Part shown: positions 1 to 8,357 of the stretch, piece after piece | How positions within the stretch are numbered: the stretch's first letter is position 1 | Layout: every line of letters starts with the position of its first letter | NCBI GenBank assembly: GCA_902778665.1 | Contig: CACYYN010000020.1 | Coordinates: 1 to 40,778, forward strand | DNA from: Oscillospiraceae bacterium | Lineage (GTDB): Bacteria > Bacillota > Clostridia > Oscillospirales > Oscillospiraceae | Direction of reading: 5' to 3' | DNA length: 40,778 nt | Notes under the pieces: model-generated | What the model was told of the DNA's origin: nothing | The model's input: only the letters and a program-made list of their open reading frames with translations | Database searches by the model: none | Position numbers and translations under genes: made by a program

Positions 1-39
1 ATGCGGTAATCCCTGTTACCTTTGATTTTTCCAATCTAC

Positions 40-68
40 AGTATACAGGTAAATCCACGTTGCTGCAA
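40..68 (-). promoter_or_regulatory. Putative sigma-70 promoter facing out of the window
   Basis: On the minus strand a TTGCAG -35 box (63-68) and a TATACT -10 box (40-45) are separated by exactly 17 bp. It lies just past the stop of the VanZ-like gene and points toward the left edge, so it would serve a gene outside the window. The rest of 1-90 holds no coding region that I can support. This is a pattern match only. Confidence 0.45.
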
Positions 69-90
69 ATCGGAGGTCATTACATATTAT

Positions 91-597
91 CTAATAACTG
101 CCAACTATCCGTCTCGCCAGCCTGTATATCCCGTAACCGAGCACGATCCCCAGAGAGTTGTGGATCAGGTCATTCACTTCAAAGTAGCCTCTCCCCGTGA
201 TGAGCTGAAATACCTCAATGCACACGCTAACCAGAATCCCGTACAGCACTGCATGCCTCTTTACAAGTACCGGCAGCAGGAACCCTACCGGCACCAGCAT
301 CAGGATATTCAGTACAATTTCCGTCGCCAGCGAATATGTTTCCGGGCTTCCCCGCAAAATCTCTATATAAGACCAGAAAGGTACCAGATAAACTGTTTCC
401 TCCTTCACGTGTCCTCTGGACAATACCGTCACCGACATCACCAGAAATACATACGCCACCAACAGCCCCGCTGCAGCACTCTTCTTTCTGCCGACCTGCA
501 GCTGTGTCAGCACCAGATAGCTTCCTATGCCCATCATCATCGCCGTCAGATAGTAAGCAATATCCAGCGACCGAACCAGATAAAACAAATACCACAT
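91..597 (-). CDS. VanZ-like family membrane protein
   Basis: A 168-residue integral membrane protein with about four hydrophobic segments (roughly residues 12-32, 42-62, 92-112 and 115-160). The C-terminal half carries the VanZ-like signature: NILMLVPVGFLLP, then a conserved E..Q..TGRG, then FEVNDLIHNSLG near the end. The family is named for the teicoplanin-resistance accessory protein VanZ, but most members are housekeeping or of unknown function; nothing here indicates a glycopeptide resistance cluster. The gene follows lplA by 38 bp in the same direction and may be co-transcribed. The ATG at 597 has only a distant AGGGAG upstream, so translation may be weak. Confidence 0.85.
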   Translation of the reverse strand: MWYLFYLVRSLDIAYYLTAMMMGIGSYLVLTQLQVGRKKSAAAGLLVAYVFLVMSVTVLSRGHVKEETVYLVPFWSYIEILRGSPETYSLATEIVLNILMLVPVGFLLPVLVKRHAVLYGILVSVCIEVFQLITGRGYFEVNDLIHNSLGIVLGYGIYRLARRIVGSY

Positions 598-635
598 ACT
601 TTTTCTCTTACTCCCTGCTAAATTGTTCTGTTTCT

Positions 636-1628
636 TTACTCTGCCAACAGTGTGAGCAGGCTTTCGGTCGTAAGGCCGGTAAAGTAATCTCCTGCATTTA
701 TGCCCTGCAGAGCATCGCGGAAGCCTTCGACATCAGGTCTTTTGCCAATAAAGCAAGGGACCAGTTCCTCCGGATCATGGGCGGAAAAATAATCTCCCCG
801 GAAAGCAATACCGATGATCACTCCGTACTCAAGCGTGATATATGCCTCGATTTTTCCACAGCCTTCAATCCGTCCGCTTCGGGAAAGGGTACACACAGGG
901 GATCTGCCGTAGTTCCATTCCCAGGTATCGTAGCGTTCTTTCTGAATGGCCCGAATCGCCCGCTGATCTTCCTCTGTCAGGAGATAGGCACAGCTCTCCC
1001 TGTCGGCACACATTTCACTCTTCAACCGCTCCCAAAAAGCTGATATCGGGATATCCTCTCTCAGATATGGCCGAATATTGGTGACGCGGCTTCGAACGGA
1101 ATGGATCCCCTTTGCGCTGATTTTCTGTGGATCCACCCGAAGTGCTTCTCCTACAACAGACAAGTCAGAGTCGAAAAGGAGCGTTCCGTGATGCATTACC
1201 CGTCCGTTTCGAAGATATTGGGCGTTTCCGGAGATCTTTTTTTCCTCCACGGTGATGTCATTTCTGCCGTTAATCTCCGCCGGCACTCCCAGAGATCGCA
1301 GCGCTTGCACAACAGGCTCACAGAAAGACCGCAAATTCACCCCTTCGTTCTCGCGTGCGTCGGTAATAAATGTATAGTTGAGGTTGCCCAGGTCGTGATA
1401 AACGGCTCCCCCGCCGGAGAGACGTCTGATCACCTGAATGTGGTGTTCCTCGATATATGTAGTGTTAATCTCTGCCAAAGTATTCTGGTATTTGCCGATG
1501 ATGACGGCGTTGGCATTCTGCCAGAGCATCAGGTAATCCCTGTCGCGAGGCAGATTTTCAAACACGTGCTGCTCGGCAGCCAGATTGAAGGCTGCATCTG
1601 TAGTATAGAGATTGATCACTGTGAGCAT
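636..1628 (-). CDS. lplA: Lipoate-protein ligase A
   Basis: A 330-residue cytoplasmic enzyme that activates lipoate with ATP and attaches it to lysines of lipoyl domains (E2 subunits, glycine cleavage H protein). The N-terminal catalytic domain has the lipoate/lipoyl-AMP loop RRLSGGGAVYHDLGNLNYTF, then ISGNAQ, HHGTLL and the SAKGIHSVRSRVTNI stretch containing the expected catalytic-site lysine. The last ~85 residues match the LplA C-terminal accessory domain, so this is the full bacterial form rather than a LipM or LipL paralogue. I chose the ATG at 1628 because GGAGGA sits 7 nt upstream; the open frame extends 19 codons further without a better signal. The usual family length is about 330 residues, which supports this start. 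Confidence 0.93.
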   Translation of the reverse strand: MLTVINLYTTDAAFNLAAEQHVFENLPRDRDYLMLWQNANAVIIGKYQNTLAEINTTYIEEHHIQVIRRLSGGGAVYHDLGNLNYTFITDARENEGVNLRSFCEPVVQALRSLGVPAEINGRNDITVEEKKISGNAQYLRNGRVMHHGTLLFDSDLSVVGEALRVDPQKISAKGIHSVRSRVTNIRPYLREDIPISAFWERLKSEMCADRESCAYLLTEEDQRAIRAIQKERYDTWEWNYGRSPVCTLSRSGRIEGCGKIEAYITLEYGVIIGIAFRGDYFSAHDPEELVPCFIGKRPDVEGFRDALQGINAGDYFTGLTTESLLTLLAE

Positions 1629-1673
1629 ACAGCAGTCCTCCGGTGGAAACCTTTTCCGGGTGATTCTATCAGG

Positions 1674-1702
1674 ATCGTACCGCAATCCGGCAGAAAAATC
1701 AA
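1674..1702 (-). promoter_or_regulatory. Putative promoter of lplA
   Basis: On the minus strand TTGATT (1697-1702) and TACGAT (1674-1679) are spaced by 17 bp, about 45 bp ahead of the lplA start and just after the terminator of the preceding operon. The -10 box is imperfect. Confidence 0.4.
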
Positions 1703-1741
1703 GTTCAGGTTTGTTGCTGCAGAAGAACCGATATCGTAATG

Positions 1742-1770
1742 AAAAACAGGGCGTGGAAAACCACGCCCTG
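1742..1770 (-). terminator. Intrinsic terminator of the sugar ABC operon
   Basis: A perfect 10-bp stem (1747-1756 paired with 1761-1770; arm CAGGGCGTGG) with a 4-nt loop is followed on the minus strand by five T residues. It lies 20 bp after the stop of the substrate-binding protein gene, and it separates that operon from lplA. Confidence 0.9.
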
Positions 1771-1790
1771 CTTTATGCTTTTTGAGAGTA

Positions 1791-2816
1791 TTACAGAATG
1801 CCGATCCAGCCGTCAACAGTCTCGTCGTTGAACTCGTTGAGCTTGTTGAGGAAGAGGATCAGACCGCCGTCATCGGAAACCGTGACCTGCAGGCCTTCAA
1901 AGCCCGGAACCTCGATGGTTGCGCCCTCTGCAGCTTCAAACTCGCCGTTGACCATTGCAACACCGACATAGCTGGAGACGTAGCCGAGCTCGATGGGGTT
2001 CCAGAGGAAGGTTGCATCTGCAATGCCTTCGTGGATGTACTCTGCCATATCCGTTGCGAGGGTAAGGCCGGTAACCTTAACCTGACCGGTGAGACCTTCA
2101 TCCTTGATGCACTTGGAAACAGCCGGGCCGCCGACAGTAGTAGGAACGATCAGGCCCTTGAGATCCGGGTTGGCATCGAGCAGAGCCTTTGTGACATCAT
2201 AGGACTTGGTGTAGTCGTCATCGCCGTAGACCGGGTCGAGAAGTGTCATATTGGCATACTTCTCGTTGTTTGCAAACTCTTCCTGGATAAAGGAGATCCA
2301 GAGGTTCTGGTTCGGAGCGGTAGCACCGGCGGAAACAATGCCGATTTTGCCTTCATAGCCGCAGGACTCTGCAAGGCTCTCCAGCTGGGTGATGCCGATA
2401 ACCTTTGCGGATGCGGGCTCAATGTCGAGGTCACGTCCCTCGGGATCAACTTTTGCGTCCCAGGAGAGAACCACTATGCCCTTTTCCTTGGCTTCCTTGC
2501 AGACGTCTACAAGACCGGCTGCATCGTTTGCGGAGATGGCAAGCACATCAACGCCCTGGTCAATGTAGTTGCGGATGATACGCTCCTGGCCGTCGTTGGA
2601 GCTGTCTTCCGGACCGTCATGCATGAACTCGAAGCCGAGCTCATCGGCAGCTTTCTGGAAGCCTTCAACACCGGCCTGGAAGTATGCGTTGCCGCTCTGT
2701 TTGTAGACAACACCGATGGTGATGCCTTCACCGGGTTTTGCGTCATCTGCAAATGCAACGACGCTCAGTGCCAAAACCATGGCAAGTGCGAGGGTGATTG
2801 CTAGGAACTTTTTCAT
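1791..2816 (-). CDS. Sugar ABC transporter substrate-binding protein (RhaS/LsrB-like)
   Basis: A 341-residue secreted binding protein of the Peripla_BP_4 fold. It starts with a classical signal peptide (MKKFLAITLALAMVLAL...) ending in an AFA cleavage site before DD at about residue 24. The mature part begins with ITIGVVYKQSGNAYFQAG and contains the IDQGVDVLAISANDA and LKGLIVPTTVGGPA stretches seen in binding proteins for pentoses, rhamnose or autoinducer-2. It has no lipobox cysteine, which is unusual for a Gram-positive binding protein. It is the last gene of the operon, separated from the permease by a small hairpin. The exact sugar cannot be told from sequence. A good Shine-Dalgarno (GGAGG) precedes the ATG. 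Confidence 0.88.
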   Translation of the reverse strand: MKKFLAITLALAMVLALSVVAFADDAKPGEGITIGVVYKQSGNAYFQAGVEGFQKAADELGFEFMHDGPEDSSNDGQERIIRNYIDQGVDVLAISANDAAGLVDVCKEAKEKGIVVLSWDAKVDPEGRDLDIEPASAKVIGITQLESLAESCGYEGKIGIVSAGATAPNQNLWISFIQEEFANNEKYANMTLLDPVYGDDDYTKSYDVTKALLDANPDLKGLIVPTTVGGPAVSKCIKDEGLTGQVKVTGLTLATDMAEYIHEGIADATFLWNPIELGYVSSYVGVAMVNGEFEAAEGATIEVPGFEGLQVTVSDDGGLILFLNKLNEFNDETVDGWIGIL

Positions 2817-2846
2817 TGGGATTTGCCTCCTTCAAAAATTTATTTC

Positions 2847-2864
2847 AAACAGGTTCTCCTGTTT
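2847..2864 (-). other. Intercistronic hairpin before the binding-protein gene
   Basis: A 7-bp perfect stem (AAACAGG / CCTGTTT) with a 4-nt loop lies in the 60-nt gap between the second permease and the binding-protein gene. It could partly terminate transcription or stabilise the 3' mRNA so that the binding protein is made in excess of the membrane subunits. This role is inferred. Confidence 0.45.
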
Positions 2865-2876
2865 AAAATTCTGTTT

Positions 2877-3965
2877 TCAGTCCGAAGCCTTGATGGTTAC
2901 ATGCTGGCGTTTAATACGGATTCGGTTGGAGATATCCTCCATAATATTCGGGAGCAGAGACGCCACAATCAGCACCAGGCCGACGGCCAGGTTGACGGTG
3001 CTGTCGGCAAAGCCGAAGAGCGTACCCAGGCCCTTTTTCATCACGCCGAAGATAATAACCGAAAGGATGACACCGATGATGTTGCCCTTGCCGCCGTCAG
3101 TCGAGAAGCCTCCCAGCACCACCACGGCAATGGCATACATCTCATATCCGGTCATGGCGTCGGCACGTACGGTAGCAGATGCGCTGCCCACATAGAACAG
3201 CGAGGATACCGCCGCCATCATACCGCAAATGACAAACATCAGCAGTTCAAACCGGTCAACCCGAACACCGCTGTACAGGGCGGCTGTACGGTTTTCGCCG
3301 ATAGCGAAGAGTTTTCGGCCTCCGGTGGTCAGGTGCAGAAAGACGAAAAACACAAGTGCAAAGCCCAGAAACCAGAAGATTATCGTGGGAACCTTGACAC
3401 CTCCAACGGTGAATGCACCGTTGTAGAGGGTCTTCAGCTGTCCCCAGGTGGCGTCGCCGTCAAACTTCAGGGTTTCACCGCCCAGGAAGAGATAGCAGAA
3501 GCCACGGAAAAACAGCTGTGTACCCAATGTGATGATCATCGGGAAGAGCTCACGGAATCTGGTTACCAGCAGACCGTTGAGCAGCCCGCAAAGGCAACCC
3601 GTGAGCAGACACGCCAGAATTGCAATGGCAAATGCGGTGCCGTTAGCCGTTCCGCCGTTGATCAGGGCGCGATAACTGATGCCCATGACGGAGGCTGACA
3701 GAGTTGCGGAAGCACCGACTGAGATGTCGATGTCTCCCATACCGAGAATCAACGCCATGCCCAGCGCCATGAAGCTGTAGAGCATATATACGCCCATTCC
3801 GTTGAGCATTTTCGTGAAGTTGAACACGTCCTTCGCTTTGCGTCCCTTCGCCAGAAGAGCAGCATCCAGACTGTTATCACGGGCTTCAAACACTACCCAA
3901 AGCACAATCAGGAGGACAACCAGCATCGTCTCCCAGCGGAGAAGCTTGGAAAGTTTTTTCTTCAT
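2877..3965 (-). CDS. Sugar ABC transporter permease (second)
   Basis: A 362-residue polytopic inner-membrane permease of the RbsC/RhaQ/LsrD family (BPD_transp_2). Visible signatures are the MGDIDISVGA loop after the second membrane region and the ALYSGVRVDR / MTGYEMYAIAVVVLGG stretch that contacts the ATPase. A long stretch of about 30 polar residues separates TM1 and TM2. Its ATG overlaps the stop of the preceding permease by 1 nt (TGATG), a sign of translational coupling, and a GGGGAGG site sits just upstream. It would form a heterodimeric channel with its neighbour. Confidence 0.9.
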   Translation of the reverse strand: MKKKLSKLLRWETMLVVLLIVLWVVFEARDNSLDAALLAKGRKAKDVFNFTKMLNGMGVYMLYSFMALGMALILGMGDIDISVGASATLSASVMGISYRALINGGTANGTAFAIAILACLLTGCLCGLLNGLLVTRFRELFPMIITLGTQLFFRGFCYLFLGGETLKFDGDATWGQLKTLYNGAFTVGGVKVPTIIFWFLGFALVFFVFLHLTTGGRKLFAIGENRTAALYSGVRVDRFELLMFVICGMMAAVSSLFYVGSASATVRADAMTGYEMYAIAVVVLGGFSTDGGKGNIIGVILSVIIFGVMKKGLGTLFGFADSTVNLAVGLVLIVASLLPNIMEDISNRIRIKRQHVTIKASD

Positions 3966-4972
3966 CAGATATTCCTCCCCTTCAGATTGCGCTTTTCAGC
4001 GGAGCGCTGTAGCAACACATTGAGCAGGATAGCCGCAAGAATCAGGATACCCTTGAAAAATTCCTTCATCATGGTGGCACCCATGAAAAGCTGCGGGATA
4101 GCGCTGTCAATCGTGGCAATCAGCAGAGCACCGATGACAACACCCGTCATCTTGCCGTAGCCGCCCATAACAGACACACCACCCAGCACACACGCAGCAA
4201 TAACATACATCTCGCCACCGGTGGCAGCTCCCTTTTCAATGGCGTTGTACTCCGCCAGTCTCATAATGCCGGACATGCCTGCCGTTGCACCGCAGATCAC
4301 ATGAGCAAGCACCTTCACACCCTTGACGTGTACACCACGCATCTCGGCAGCTTCCGCATTGGAGCCCACCGCATAGATGGATCGTCCTGTTCTGGTGTAT
4401 TTTAGAAAGAGTCCGATAACCAGCACAACCCCTGCCGTGATATACACAATGAGGGGAATACCAAGGTAACGCTCCAGAATAAAATCTTTAAAATGGTCGG
4501 TGAGGTTGATACGGGCAATTTTGTTCATGCCCAGGATGAAATCCATGGGGATAAGGGCTCTGGCCATGTAGGTCATACCCAGCGTCACAATAATCGGGAG
4601 AACTCTGCCGTAACTCATCAGCACACCGTTAATCAGTCCGATGGCAGCACCCACTGCCACGCCGACAACAAACATCATTACGGTGGAAGAAATATATCCG
4701 TCACGCATCAGCACTCCTGCAATGGCAGCGGAGAGCTCCAGCACGGCTGCAACCGAGATATCGATGGAGCCGATCAGCAGCACACAGAGCATTCCGGCAG
4801 CCATCACCAGGTTCAGTGTGCAGTTTTTCAGAATGTTCATGTAGTTGGAGCCGAAATAGCCGGGGATTTTCAGGTTGACGCCGATGATCAGCAGAATCAG
4901 AACTGCAATCAGCGCTACCTCCCGGTGCTCCATCAGGAATGAGCCGAGAGAGAATTTTTTCTTTTCATTCAT
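3965..4972 (-). CDS. Sugar ABC transporter permease (first)
   Basis: A 335-residue membrane permease of the same BPD_transp_2 family (RhaP/LsrC-like). It shows LLIGSIDISVAA, the MSYGRVLPIIVTLGMTYMAR stretch and the VGSNAEAAEMRGVHVKGVK cytoplasmic coupling loop, with about nine hydrophobic helices. It begins 5 nt after the ATPase stop. The Shine-Dalgarno (GGGAGGG) lies within the end of the ATPase gene, so the three membrane-complex genes are tightly coupled. Confidence 0.9.
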   Translation of the reverse strand: MNEKKKFSLGSFLMEHREVALIAVLILLIIGVNLKIPGYFGSNYMNILKNCTLNLVMAAGMLCVLLIGSIDISVAAVLELSAAIAGVLMRDGYISSTVMMFVVGVAVGAAIGLINGVLMSYGRVLPIIVTLGMTYMARALIPMDFILGMNKIARINLTDHFKDFILERYLGIPLIVYITAGVVLVIGLFLKYTRTGRSIYAVGSNAEAAEMRGVHVKGVKVLAHVICGATAGMSGIMRLAEYNAIEKGAATGGEMYVIAACVLGGVSVMGGYGKMTGVVIGALLIATIDSAIPQLFMGATMMKEFFKGILILAAILLNVLLQRSAEKRNLKGRNI

Positions 4973-4977
4973 TTCTT

Positions 4978-6477
4978 TCAGCCCTCCCTTTCAGCGGGCA
5001 TGGCAGCCGTCAGGATTTCCTCCTGTGTCAGCCCCTCTGCCTTGAATTCTTTTGTGATATGTCCTTCGCTCATGACATAGATGCGGTCAGACATGTTCAT
5101 GACCTCCGGCATCTCTGATGAGATCATCAGAATGCCCATCCCCTGGGATGCAAGATCACTCATCAGCTGATAGATCTGAGCTTTGGAGCCCACATCCACA
5201 CCCTTGGTAGGTTCATCCAAAACGATTATTCTGGTGTTGGCAGCCAGCTGCTTACCTACCACCACTTTCTGCTGGTTACCGCCGGAGAGAGCACCTGAAT
5301 GCGTCTCCACACTGGGAGCCTTGATGGCCAGCAGCTCCTTCATTTTGTTGGACAGGTCATATTCCTTCTTGCCGGAGAGGAAGATGCCGTTGGTGCATTC
5401 ATCAATCACCGGGAGGGATGTGTTGTGGTTGATAGACCAGCGCAGATGCAGCCCCTGCTTCTGCCTGTCTTCCGGCAGAAGGCCAAAGTTCATATCCATC
5501 ATCATACGGGGAGAGCGTTTGTGCGGTACCTGCTTCCCGTTAACATATACTTCGCCGGAATCTGCTTTGGTGATGCCGAAAACAGCCTCCACCACTTCCG
5601 TACGGCCGGCACCGACCAGGCCCGTCAGGCCCACGATTTCTCCGGCATGCAGATTAAAGCTCACATCGCGGAAGTAGCCCGTGCGGGAGAGATTTTCCAC
5701 CCGCAGCAGCTCCTCGCCGATCTGCGTTTTCTTTTTGGGGAAGAAATCTCCGATCTCGTGGCCGACCATGTGCTTCACCAGCATCTTCTCATCGCATTCA
5801 TCAATATTCCATGTGCCGATATAATGCGCGTCCCGGAAGACCGTCGCCCGGTCTGCCAGTCCGAAAATGTCCTCAAACCGGTGAGAAATCAGGATGATAG
5901 CAACTCCCTCATCTCGCAGCTTTCTGGCAATACTGTAAAGCTCCTCGCTTTCACGCTTGGAGAGAGCGGCGGTAGGTTCATCCATAATCAGGATGCGGGC
6001 ATTCTGTGAGAGTGCCTTGGCAATCTCCACCAGCTGCTGCTGGGCAACCGACAGCGACCCGACAGATGCCGTCGCCGGAAAGTTGGCTCCCACACTGTCC
6101 AGCAGCTTCTGGGCCTCGCGGTTGGCTTTGGTCCAGCTGACAAAAGGTCCTACCATAAACTCATGCCCGATGAAAATGTTCTCTGCAGCTGAGAGGTCCG
6201 GATAGGATGCCGCATGCTGATAAATTGCCGCAATGCCGTGCTTCTGGGCCACCAGAGGATCCGACATGATGATTCTTTCCCCGTCCAGGATAATCTCACC
6301 GCCATCCGGCTGGTGAACTCCTGTCAGTGTCTTAATAAAAGTGGATTTTCCCGCTCCGTTTTCCCCGACGATTGCATGAATTTCGCCCTTTTTCAGGTTG
6401 AAGCTCACATCGTCCAGTGCCTTCACACCCGGGAAGATCTTTGTAATATGGTTCATCTCCAGCAGGTATTCCGCCAT
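4978..6477 (-). CDS. Sugar ABC transporter ATP-binding protein (RhaT/RbsA/LsrA-like)
   Basis: A 499-residue tandem ABC ATPase energising the sugar importer. The first domain has Walker A GENGAGKST, signature LSVAQQQ and Walker B ILIMDEPTAAL. The second has the degenerate Walker A GLVGAGRTE typical of RbsA/MglA-type proteins, signature LSGGNQQ and Walker B IIVLDEPTKGVD. Three in-frame starts are close together (GTG 6486, ATG 6483, ATG 6477). AGGGAG lies 8 nt from the last, so I chose 6477. It is the promoter-proximal gene. No sugar kinase, isomerase or regulator is adjacent, so the substrate remains open (rhamnose, ribose-like sugars or AI-2 are all possible). Confidence 0.9.
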   Translation of the reverse strand: MAEYLLEMNHITKIFPGVKALDDVSFNLKKGEIHAIVGENGAGKSTFIKTLTGVHQPDGGEIILDGERIIMSDPLVAQKHGIAAIYQHAASYPDLSAAENIFIGHEFMVGPFVSWTKANREAQKLLDSVGANFPATASVGSLSVAQQQLVEIAKALSQNARILIMDEPTAALSKRESEELYSIARKLRDEGVAIILISHRFEDIFGLADRATVFRDAHYIGTWNIDECDEKMLVKHMVGHEIGDFFPKKKTQIGEELLRVENLSRTGYFRDVSFNLHAGEIVGLTGLVGAGRTEVVEAVFGITKADSGEVYVNGKQVPHKRSPRMMMDMNFGLLPEDRQKQGLHLRWSINHNTSLPVIDECTNGIFLSGKKEYDLSNKMKELLAIKAPSVETHSGALSGGNQQKVVVGKQLAANTRIIVLDEPTKGVDVGSKAQIYQLMSDLASQGMGILMISSEMPEVMNMSDRIYVMSEGHITKEFKAEGLTQEEILTAAMPAEREG

Positions 6478-6510
6478 TTGCATCACTCCCTGATTGTATC
6501 TCTGTCATGC

Positions 6511-6528
6511 ATATCCGACGTTGGATAT
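6511..6528. promoter_or_regulatory. 18-bp palindrome, candidate operator of the sugar operon
   Basis: ATATCCGACGTTGGATAT is palindromic with one mismatched pair and a central ACGT. It lies 13 bp downstream of the -10 box, between promoter and first gene, where a repressor would block transcription. The centred CG is reminiscent of LacI-type operators, but no LacI-type gene is in the window. Confidence 0.55.
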
Positions 6529-6541
6529 TATTCTGATTTAA

Positions 6542-6570
6542 ATAATAATGCAATTTGTCGTTCTTGTCAA
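6542..6570 (-). promoter_or_regulatory. Promoter of the sugar ABC operon
   Basis: On the minus strand a perfect TTGACA -35 (6565-6570) and TATTAT -10 (6542-6547) with a 17-bp spacer, in an AT-rich stretch 65 bp upstream of the ATPase start. Confidence 0.8.
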
Positions 6571-6650
6571 TAACGCAAAGTTATTTGTGCTTTTTCAACA
6601 AATTCATTTACTTGTTTTTGTTCATAATATACAATCCATACATGGTGCTG

Positions 6651-6719
6651 TGTAAAATAACAGCCGGATTGCTCCGGCTGTTAGTCTTCTCCGGGACAGT
6701 GTTTTTCACTGTTCTCCGG
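6651..6719 (-). terminator. Tandem hairpins ending the ABC-F cluster
   Basis: A perfect 10-bp stem (6659-6668 with 6673-6682, arm AACAGCCGGA) with a 4-nt loop is followed on the minus strand by a T-rich run (TTATTTTA). This is a good intrinsic terminator for the ABC-F gene. A second imperfect hairpin (6691-6719; CCGG and ACAGTG arms) lies between it and the gene. Confidence 0.75.
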
Positions 6720-6746
6720 AAATAACGGTATGCTTTTTCCGCTTTA

Positions 6747-8357
6747 TCACTTTTCGCTTCCGTCAGAGGTTTCATCCGCAATGTGCATATACTCATCGTA
6801 GGTGCATCGCTTGTCAATGATGCCGTCATCGGTGATTTCAATGATGCGGTTGGCTACGGTCTGGGTCAACTGGTGGTCATGGCAGGCAAAGATGATGTTG
6901 TGTTTAAAGGCCTCCATACCGTTATTCAGTGCGGCAATGCTTTCCAGGTCCAGATGGTTGGTGGGCTGGTCGAACACCAGGAAGTTGGCCCCCGAGAGCA
7001 TCATGCGGCTGATCATGCACCGTACTCTCTCCCCGCCGGAAAGAACTCTGACAGGCTTGTACACATCATCTCCGGAAAAGAGCATCCTGCCGAGGAAGGT
7101 GCGCAGATAACTCTCCCTCTTGTCGGCGGAAAACTGCCTCATCCAGTCAATCAGGTCATATTCACTGCCGTCAAAGAAGGCACTGTTATCCTTCGGAAAG
7201 TAAGAATTTTCAATGGAAGCACCCCATTTCACCGTGCCGGTGTCCGGTTCCTCTTCCCCCATAAGTATTTTAAAAAGCATGGTGACTGCCAGCTCATTCT
7301 TTCCGACAATAGCGATCTTGTCCTCCTTGCCCACGATAAAGCTGACACCGCTGAGCAGCTTTACGCCGTCCACTGTCTTCGAGACATCTGTGACGAATAG
7401 CCTGTCCTTGCCGGGCTCCCGGTCTGCCTTGAAGCCCACCCACGGATAGCGCCTGCTTGAGGCAGGCAGCTCCTCCACGGTGATCTTGTCCAGCAGCTTC
7501 CTGCGGGAGGTGGCCTGCCTGGATTTGGAGCGGTTGGCAGAAAAGCGGGCGATAAAGGTCTGCAGCTCGGCAATCTTCTGCTCAGCCTTCTTGTTCTGAT
7601 CCTTCACCAGCTTCTGGATCAGCTGGCTGGATTCGTACCAGAAGTCGTAGTTTCCCACATAGAGCTTGATTTTTCCGTAGTCGATGTCTACGATGTGGGT
7701 GCAGATATTGTTGAGGAAGTACCGGTCATGGCTCACCACCAGCACGGTGCCCTCATAGTCCATGAGGAAGTTCTCCAGCCACACCACACTGTTCAGATCC
7801 AGGTTGTTGGTGGGCTCGTCCAGCAGGATAATGTCCGGATGGCCGAACAGGGCCTGGGCCAGCAGAACCTTCACCTTCAGTCTGGGATCAATCTCAGACA
7901 TCAGCATTTCATGCAATTCCACATCCACGCCCAAGCCTTTGAGGATGCGTGCTGCGTCACTCTCAGCCTCCCAGCCTCCAAGCTCGGCGTATTCCTCTTC
8001 CAGCTCAGCTGCCCGTACCCCGTCTTCATCACTGAAGTCCGGCTTTTCATAAATGGCGTCCTTCTCGATGCCGCATTGCCATAGTCTTTCATTGCCCATA
8101 ATCACCGTGTCGATAACCCGGCAGTCGTCATACAGGTTCTGGTTCTGCTTCAGCACTGACATGCGACATTTCGGGTCAATGGTCACGCTGCCGGAAGTGG
8201 GCTCCAGCTCTCCGGAGAGGATCTTCACAAAGGTTGACTTCCCCGCTCCGTTGGCACCTATAATTCCGTAACAATTTCCTGCTGTGAACTGCAGATCCAC
8301 CTTTGAAAACAGCACTGAAGTGCCGAACTGCATAGACAGGTCGTTTACGCTAAGCAT
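6747..8357 (-). CDS. ABC-F family ATP-binding protein, YbiT/YkpA type
   Basis: A 536-residue soluble tandem ABC protein without membrane domains, of the ABC-F class that acts on the ribosome. The start MLSVNDLSMQFGTSVLF and the Walker A GANGAGKST are very close in style to E. coli YbiT. NBD1 has a degenerate signature and LLDEPTNNLD; the linker between the domains contains the charged, basic KSRQATSRRKLLDKI arm typical of ABC-F proteins. NBD2 has LSGGERVRC and FDQPTNHLDLESI, where glutamine replaces the usual catalytic glutamate, and a Walker A-like GKNELAVT that lacks the canonical GKS/T. It may therefore hydrolyse ATP at only one site. The start overlaps the end of the DUF3990 gene by 8 nt, and GGAGGAG lies 6 nt upstream. 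Confidence 0.9.
   Translation of the reverse strand: MLSVNDLSMQFGTSVLFSKVDLQFTAGNCYGIIGANGAGKSTFVKILSGELEPTSGSVTIDPKCRMSVLKQNQNLYDDCRVIDTVIMGNERLWQCGIEKDAIYEKPDFSDEDGVRAAELEEEYAELGGWEAESDAARILKGLGVDVELHEMLMSEIDPRLKVKVLLAQALFGHPDIILLDEPTNNLDLNSVVWLENFLMDYEGTVLVVSHDRYFLNNICTHIVDIDYGKIKLYVGNYDFWYESSQLIQKLVKDQNKKAEQKIAELQTFIARFSANRSKSRQATSRRKLLDKITVEELPASSRRYPWVGFKADREPGKDRLFVTDVSKTVDGVKLLSGVSFIVGKEDKIAIVGKNELAVTMLFKILMGEEEPDTGTVKWGASIENSYFPKDNSAFFDGSEYDLIDWMRQFSADKRESYLRTFLGRMLFSGDDVYKPVRVLSGGERVRCMISRMMLSGANFLVFDQPTNHLDLESIAALNNGMEAFKHNIIFACHDHQLTQTVANRIIEITDDGIIDKRCTYDEYMHIADETSDGSEK

Noticed and set aside
91-597. Glycopeptide-resistance gene
   Set aside because: Only the VanZ-like fold is present; no vanHAX or vanRS genes are nearby, so a resistance role is not supported.
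1782-2804. A 340-codon plus-strand open frame
   Set aside because: It is antisense to the sugar-binding protein gene, has no Shine-Dalgarno and reads as an unnatural cysteine/glycine-rich protein; the minus strand has a signal peptide and a clear family.
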